The notes under the pieces: generated by a model | What the model was told of the DNA's origin: nothing | Seen by the model: the letters and a program-made list of their open reading frames with translations, nothing else | Databases searched by the model: none | Part shown: piece by piece, positions 58,330 to 64,000 of the stretch | Numbering within the stretch: the first letter of the stretch is position 1 | Layout: each line of letters starts with the position of its first letter | Translations under genes and position numbers: made by a program | DNA from: Fasciolopsis buskii | Lineage: Eukaryota > Platyhelminthes > Trematoda > Plagiorchiida > Fasciolidae | Assembly: GCA_008360955.1 (NCBI GenBank) | Contig: LUCM01004059.1 | Location: forward strand, 1 to 64,000 | Reading direction: 5' to 3' | DNA: 64,000 nucleotides

Positions 58330-59523
58330 GGATGCTTTTCACTGCTCCGTCAATTCTACATTTGTCAAAAATCTGCCAGCCAAACTTCCTAATTTAATTT
58401 AGTCTGCCTATTCTCGCATGAACCTTTGTCATACAAATAAGGCAGACCGGTTGACACATTGATGATTTCTTACTTAAAATATATGAGTGCGTGCGTGTTA
58501 CTTGTTTCTCCTAAACTTCAATTTGCGGCCTTGTCTTTTGGCTCTGCCCTTCCAACCGATTGTGTTTACACTGTGCACCTGAATGTGTTAAATTGACTAA
58601 TACCTATGTTTTACCCCATCCGAGTACGAACATGACAAAATTCTCCCATCTCTCCTCACTTTGATTTGCATCACATCAGTAAATGCAGATGCGCTTAGGG
58701 AATTCGCGGGCTTCAATAACTGACTTCTAACTCTGAATCCATGAATGCAACAAAAATTAATCAAAAAGACAAGTGACTGTTTATGGTAACCAAAGGTAAT
58801 TGAAAATAACTACATGAAATCATTACGTTACGTGACACTCAGAGCTTTTGGTTAAATCAGTGAGATTCAGAATTTCCCATTTAAAATATGGCAACAGAAC
58901 GTGAATCCGTTCATCCAATTCTTTTCAGCTTCTTTTCTCCTTACCGATGGCTCAGAATCTGGTGACTAGCGATCAAAAATAAGAAACTGTCTTGATGTGG
59001 TCTCCAACACGTAGTAGTCCGAGACGAATTTCAGTGTGCCGTAGTGCAATTCTGGCCAACCATTCCGTGTCGTTGAACTCGAACTTGGTGATTCTGGATT
59101 CGCATTCTGCTTCCACCGATCATTTGTCTGTTACCGAAGTTTCTGTGGTCCAATCGTTATTTTACTCCTACCAGTTTCTGAGTATTGGTAATGGAGGACT
59201 TCGGACTGACGGAGAAAGGCTAGTTTATGTGCAACGAACAGTCCGCCGATAATGAATCGAATTAAACCCTGAAGTGTCAGTTGAAAAGTTGAAGTGTACA
59301 TTGTTCATGTTTTTGATTATCGAGTGAATTTTTATGGTGAATTTTACTGGGAATTTCGGCGGACTGTATGTTTTCCACCCTTTTTTCTTGATTGTTTCTT
59401 CGATCCCATAAACTGTTGACCATTGAGCCAACTGTACTCTTGAAAATTTTCTGACTGCCACACTACCCCATAAGTACTCACAATCACTTATGTATATATA
59501 CATACATATAAGAGGTTAGGAGC
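58330..59523. other. Unassigned DNA
   Basis: An 86-codon + strand frame at 58992-59252 (serine-rich) has no motif. No other feature. Confidence 0.35.
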
Positions 59524-59644
59524 CGTACACTGAGTCATAACGTCTATCATGACGTTTCGACCCAAACTAGGACTCGTTTTCAAACAAATCATCGAGTCCT
59601 AGTTTAGATCGAGAAGTCCCAACAACCGTTATGGCTCAGTATAT
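59524..59644. repeat. 52-bp imperfect inverted repeat
   Basis: Arms 59524-59576 and 59593-59644 pair at roughly 70-75% around a 16-base loop (TTTTCAAACAAATCAT). The loop-proximal AAACTAGGACTCG is perfect on both sides. A (TA)n run follows at 59694-59711. The left arm shares CATAACGTCT and CGACCC with 44290-44325, so it may be a dispersed family. Confidence 0.7.
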
Positions 59645-62344
59645 GCCTTTTAACGTCTAAAATATTCAACCTGAGCTGAAGATATTTTCATTCATATATA
59701 TATATATATATACTCCGTCGCTGAACCTGAATCAATTACGGAAAACTGCAAGCTTCTTAGGGCCCAGGTTCTCGTGGCTTTTTTGAGCTGACAACATTCT
59801 TTAAAGTTTGAGCAGTGATAGTATGAATTCATGTGACCCAGTCGACCTGAACGGAATAATGGGGTTGCATCAGTTAAAGTACTTGTTTTGTTTCTGAAGT
59901 AACCCAGGTGAAGTTGCAGTTAATTGTCCCAAACTACGTCGTTGCCATGGCGCCACGTAATAAGTCAGTTTAACTTTGCACTTGATCTTCGTGTCAACCC
60001 CCATGTAAGGAAGTAGATAACATTACGGGTTTAGAAAAACATCCCAAAGTATAGTTCATTTTAATTTCACGAAATAGAAAGAATAATGTTATGTGATCTT
60101 CAGTGGAGAATAGAACCAATATGTAAATATGAAATCTTCAGTGTAATCTTCAAAGACGCAATCAGGTAGCTAGTCCATCTCCTCTAACAAGTATTGGTGC
60201 AAGTGTACTACCTGAAAATGATCTACCCAACAGTGGTGAAACTAAACTTTCAATTAATCTTCGTCCATAAAAAGAGCGACACACACCCTGGGTTCACCCA
60301 TTTTGTTCTAACTGAAGCCTGATAATAGTAATGGCTTTGTTTTCAACTCACTCATTTGCTAAAAGGTTTGAATCTCTTCATTGAGAAAACCTTGTAGATT
60401 TACGGTGAGGAATTCCATCAGGACGGTTAGGCAATAATGTGTGACCATACAAAGTTCAGCAGCGGCAAAGGCTAATGCATTGTATATTGCTGATAACCAT
60501 CCCGAACAGATATTCAGTGCCTTTATTGAACGCAATACTGAATCTTTATTTTGGTCTATTAGCCTTTTGCTTATGGTGGTTCTTAATGGGGTTAGAACAA
60601 GTGCACAGCGGTGCTTACATTTTTTCCTTCACTTTTGATCTCACATGCCAAACCCTAAAAAAAAGTGACGAAAGCTGAATAATTGCAAAACACCCGTTAG
60701 TCCCTCGCAAATGAGACATTACAGTCACACTTAAGCTCCTATCAGGTTTTTTGTCAAACGAATTCTCCGAGTTACTGTAGCATAATATTTCCGCAGTTGG
60801 CATCAGTGAGGATCGTAAAACAGTAACGCGGAAATTACCGAATTAGGAATTGGTCCCAAAACGTTTCACGGTCTACCTTCTAAACCAAATATTACCCTAC
60901 TCAACCGAACCGAACTAGCACTTTGTTCTTCATCAAACCTGTGGATTTGTACCTTATTGCTCCCTCTGGAAAAATATTTTCACCTGGGAAGTGGGAATGG
61001 ATGCGGTAGTCCAACGAAACCCGCCTCGCCAACAGCGCATAATCAAGTGTTTACTCCTGGTTTTCGGTTGCTGCACTGTAGTAAGTAAACAGTTCGGTTC
61101 AGGTTGCGGTTACGATGCCAGATAGCTTTATAGAATTGTCAAAGTGAAAAAGTAAATGCATTTCCTGCACCCGGATTCACCATAATTCTTGTTTTTTTTG
61201 CCACCTGAATTACAATGACGATGCATATAAGATGCCGTTTATTAGAGTATCGAAAAGGTTTCTTTAACCCTTGCTAGAATAATCATGCTCCGTTCAAAGC
61301 CTTTTCTTTCATTAGCTTGTCTGAAAGCTTGGTGCCAAGTCTGACCGAAATTCCCGTGTATAAATGAAAGATACAGCGGTGAAAAAGCTCAGTGTATTGT
61401 TGGCAGTTTGTGTGACAGTTATCACCGTAATTTATTTAGTCACACGAAAATATCCGCTGCAGTTAGAAATTCGACACTTCAGTGAAAATTATCAACATTT
61501 TGTTGTGTGAAAATTGATCGCAAAGCCCTCACTGACCGGAACTAGCCATTACAAAATTCTGATAAAGCCAGTAAAACCCGGGTCAGCTTTTATCCCATAA
61601 AGCTCCGTGTGTTCTTCTAAGTGTTCCCCTTTGTTAGCAGACTTATAGTACGTTGTGCCGTTTCCATCCATTCATCCAACCGTTGACCCTGGATGTCGGT
61701 CACAACCAGGGCGTGGTTGGATGTGCGTTCATGCGGATTCATAGAACAAAAAAGATAGAGACCTGTGTGGTGCACAGTTAGAAGTAACAATGATAAACAA
61801 CGTCCAAACTGCGTACTGCATAATTTCCTAATTTCTGTTTGCTTTTTTGTCAAACACTTTCGCAGATATTTGTCCGAATTTCAATCAGATTTTGCTTATT
61901 CTGTCAAATGTGTTGGAAGGGATTATCGTGATGTCCAGAAACAAGGTGCCGAAAACCAGAAAATAAAGTTGAATTCTGCTTCCTATTTTGAAGAATTTGG
62001 CCTGCTTAAAAGAGAGTTAAACCACTTGGTCTCTGTATAGAGTCGAGATTGCGGCGCGATGTCCAAATATCACAACATTTATCGTTTGAGCATCGCCAAT
62101 GATGTTGTACTACTCATCCGTAGTTGGTTTCCGGCCAATTAAATCGGTCTGGACTCGTACAATCTGACCGTTATAAACTCCCGCTGGTCTAATTCCCCCA
62201 AGAATGAATGCAGCTCATTAAAGATAGAAACTCCAAAGACAATGAAGCACCGGATGACAGTTGAAACCTGGAAAAATTTTCCATGTTCAGGGACTTTTCA
62301 CATTTGAATCAATTCGATGAAAATTCGCATTGAACAAATTCAGA
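59645..62344. other. Unassigned DNA
   Basis: No gene supported. Several overlapping frames of 60-90 codons on both strands show no motif or clear splice context. Confidence 0.35.
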
Positions 62345-62709
62345 AAACACAGTTTGGCCAACAAGCTCGTTTTCAGTGATTCGTACTCGTGCCATTACAT
62401 CACGACAGATTAGGAAGAATTTCTCGAAGGGATTGGATTATTCAGATAAAAATATGGGTGGTGAAGAGATTTGTGGTGTTACATGTATAAACCGAATACA
62501 CAAGGACTGTTATGCCAATGGTTTTGTGGTCTATGATTTGCATTGGGAAGAAGGGTGGGCCAGGAGAAATGAAGGACAACCACCAATTTTTTAGGTGCAC
62601 ACTGGAGGACTGTGAAGACGGTTTGCTCAATATAATATAATATAATATATTTCGAAGTAATGGCATCAATACGAACCATTGAAAACGAGCTTGTTCGCCA
62701 ACTGGGGTT
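62345..62709. repeat. Inverted repeat with 260-base interior
   Basis: Arms about 62345-62397 and 62656-62709 are reverse complements at about 80%, with a perfect core of AACAAGCTCGTTTTCA. The interior holds a short + strand frame and a (TATAA)n run (62629-62650). A 108-codon - strand frame (62442-62768) runs through one arm, which argues against it being a real gene. Confidence 0.7.
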
Positions 62710-64000
62710 TCCTCAAAATCTGTCAAACCAAACATCCTGGCCGGTTTAGTGATGATTATACGAACCATATGGTTTCAAAACGTTGTTTACCCTGACTCAC
62801 CTAAATACAGATAGAAATCTTGACTTTGTGCTTGATAATCAAATGCTTATATTGCAACCATCATGACATCAGTGTCCCTCCGAATGCTGAACCAAGCCTC
62901 CCGACTTAGAATGTTCAAAAATCTCGTTGGAAATTCGACATTTACCGCAGTGAGTAACGTTTATTGGATTAGAGTCAAAGTGATTTAACGTGACCTTTCC
63001 GTTATAGGACCCTTATCATGATTGACTGAAACTTATTTAATCCGAAATGGCATTTACAATGTTGATCACTTGACTGCATATTGCATGCTTCCTATTAACG
63101 AGTAGTTATTCACAAAGTATTTAGTTGAATTGTAATAATGCATGTTATTTCCCCTCTTCAGTGCTCAATTATTCACGTGAAATATTTTCTTACACAGAGC
63201 GGTAAGCATTTTTTGTATTAACGGGAACAATTAGCTTCAGTGCGAGCAACATGGTTTGCACACTATAGAAAATCACGAGCAATCGGCAAGATACTGCCAA
63301 CAAAGATAGTATCTCCTATTAAAACCAGTCAAATCCCGGATATCCATATAGAGATAAATTTTTTATCAGCCAACTTAATCTGAATTGGTAGAAAATAGAA
63401 GTAAAATAGACCACCCTATTAATTATCCAAAAATGAGCACCTCAAAATGCAGTTCAACTGGTAACCTTTTTGTACACCGGACAGATCCTTGAAACACTCC
63501 TGGATGGGAAATACAGTTGGGCATTTCCCATTCCAACTACCTTCTACTTTCTTGTGTTCGTCCAAAACGCCACACACCTGGGATTATTACAAGCAACTTG
63601 TGACTTTATTAAGGGAATAGTAGTTTACAAAATATGGACGTTTATCAACAGAATCCCATTCTGTGTCAAAGTCAGTCAGAACCGTGTACCTTTAGATCAA
63701 ATCGTCAGGTTACATCCATTATTCAGGTTTTCTAAGGAGGTGCAACTCTTGCCAAGGCGGCCTGGATTCATGACAACAAAATAATCCCGATAATCAATAG
63801 TCGCATGTCTTTGGCAATACGGGTATCACTGGCAACAGCCATAGCAACTCAGGCAATAAGCGTGTCACAGGCAAAGCCATAAATTGTTGGAAGTGCTATG
63901 ACGTCAAGTTGACACTTACGGCTGATAGACTTAAGTTATATGAAAACCAGGAGTGGGCTGAATAAAATCAGCTTAGAATTAATTCATCTGAATTATCATG
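62710..64000. other. Unassigned DNA with a two-copy tandem repeat
   Basis: Two diverged copies of a 39-base unit lie at 63813-63851 and 63852-63890 (GGCAATACGGGTATCAC against GGCAATAAGCGTGTCAC). The 104-codon + strand frame at 63470-63784 has a hydrophobic part but no recognised family. AATAAA occurs near 63963. Confidence 0.35.

Noticed and set aside
59524..59644. Hammerhead-type ribozyme
   Set aside because: Some trematode repeats carry hammerheads, so I looked for CTGATGA with a GAAA partner around this hairpin. The needed core is not present; only a plain imperfect hairpin is supported.
1..64000. CRISPR array, prokaryotic operon, phage or defence system
   Set aside because: No regularly spaced repeats, no Shine-Dalgarno-linked gene runs, and the protein families and intron structure are eukaryotic.

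Overview
This is a window of eukaryotic nuclear DNA, most likely from a flatworm and probably a digenean trematode. The organism call is an inference. It rests on compact exons with GT-AG introns (one only 30 bp), many decayed non-LTR retroelements whose endonuclease and reverse transcriptase look like the RTE-like 'endonuclease-reverse transcriptase' proteins common in trematode genomes, (TA)n and (CA)n microsatellites, and tRNA-derived SINE-like pieces. I see no operon, rRNA, phage or CRISPR structure. The sequence is a draft assembly: there is a 940-base N run at 33357-34296 and single Ns at 5344 and 10771.

Layout. 1-1490: decayed reverse transcriptase (+). 2949-8080 (-): parts of a host gene whose last exon (2949-3194) encodes an RNF170-type DUF1232 C-terminus. 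An exon with a start codon and a half RING-like motif (7944-8080) could be its 5' end. Between them lie a + strand endonuclease fragment (4448-5343), a single N, and a - strand retroelement interrupted by a 1.43-kb insertion flanked by 33-bp direct repeats. 9370-11707 (+): retroelement with endonuclease kept and reverse transcriptase deleted. 13142-14800 and 18763-19920 (+): 5'-truncated copies of the same family. 30760-32960 (-): another internally deleted copy. 34796-36862: a 2,067-bp near-identical repeat of 5345-7411, lying just after the gap in a - strand retroelement. 37060-38110 (+): reverse transcriptase of a different group. 38907-39538 (-): two in-phase candidate exons. 45962-46533: a possible divergent pair of gene starts. 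50378-52005 (-): a candidate four-helix membrane-protein gene with six in-phase exons. 52185-52851 (+): a reverse transcriptase piece nearly identical to 13524-14190 and sharing its frameshift. 54349-54691 (-): another candidate exon. The final 9 kb are mostly non-coding, with foldback repeats and a tRNA-like sequence.

How the parts relate. None of the retroelements in view can encode a working protein, so movement would have to be driven from elsewhere. Family members share a 3' end of the form TTGCTGTTTAACGCTGAAC followed by GATG-like repeats, which suggests shared 3'-end recognition. The host genes are seen as isolated exons; their functions are unknown except for the RNF170-like one, where the family is known to be an ER-membrane E3 ubiquitin ligase. 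The retroelement-rich intron of that gene also holds the least trustworthy assembly joins in the window.
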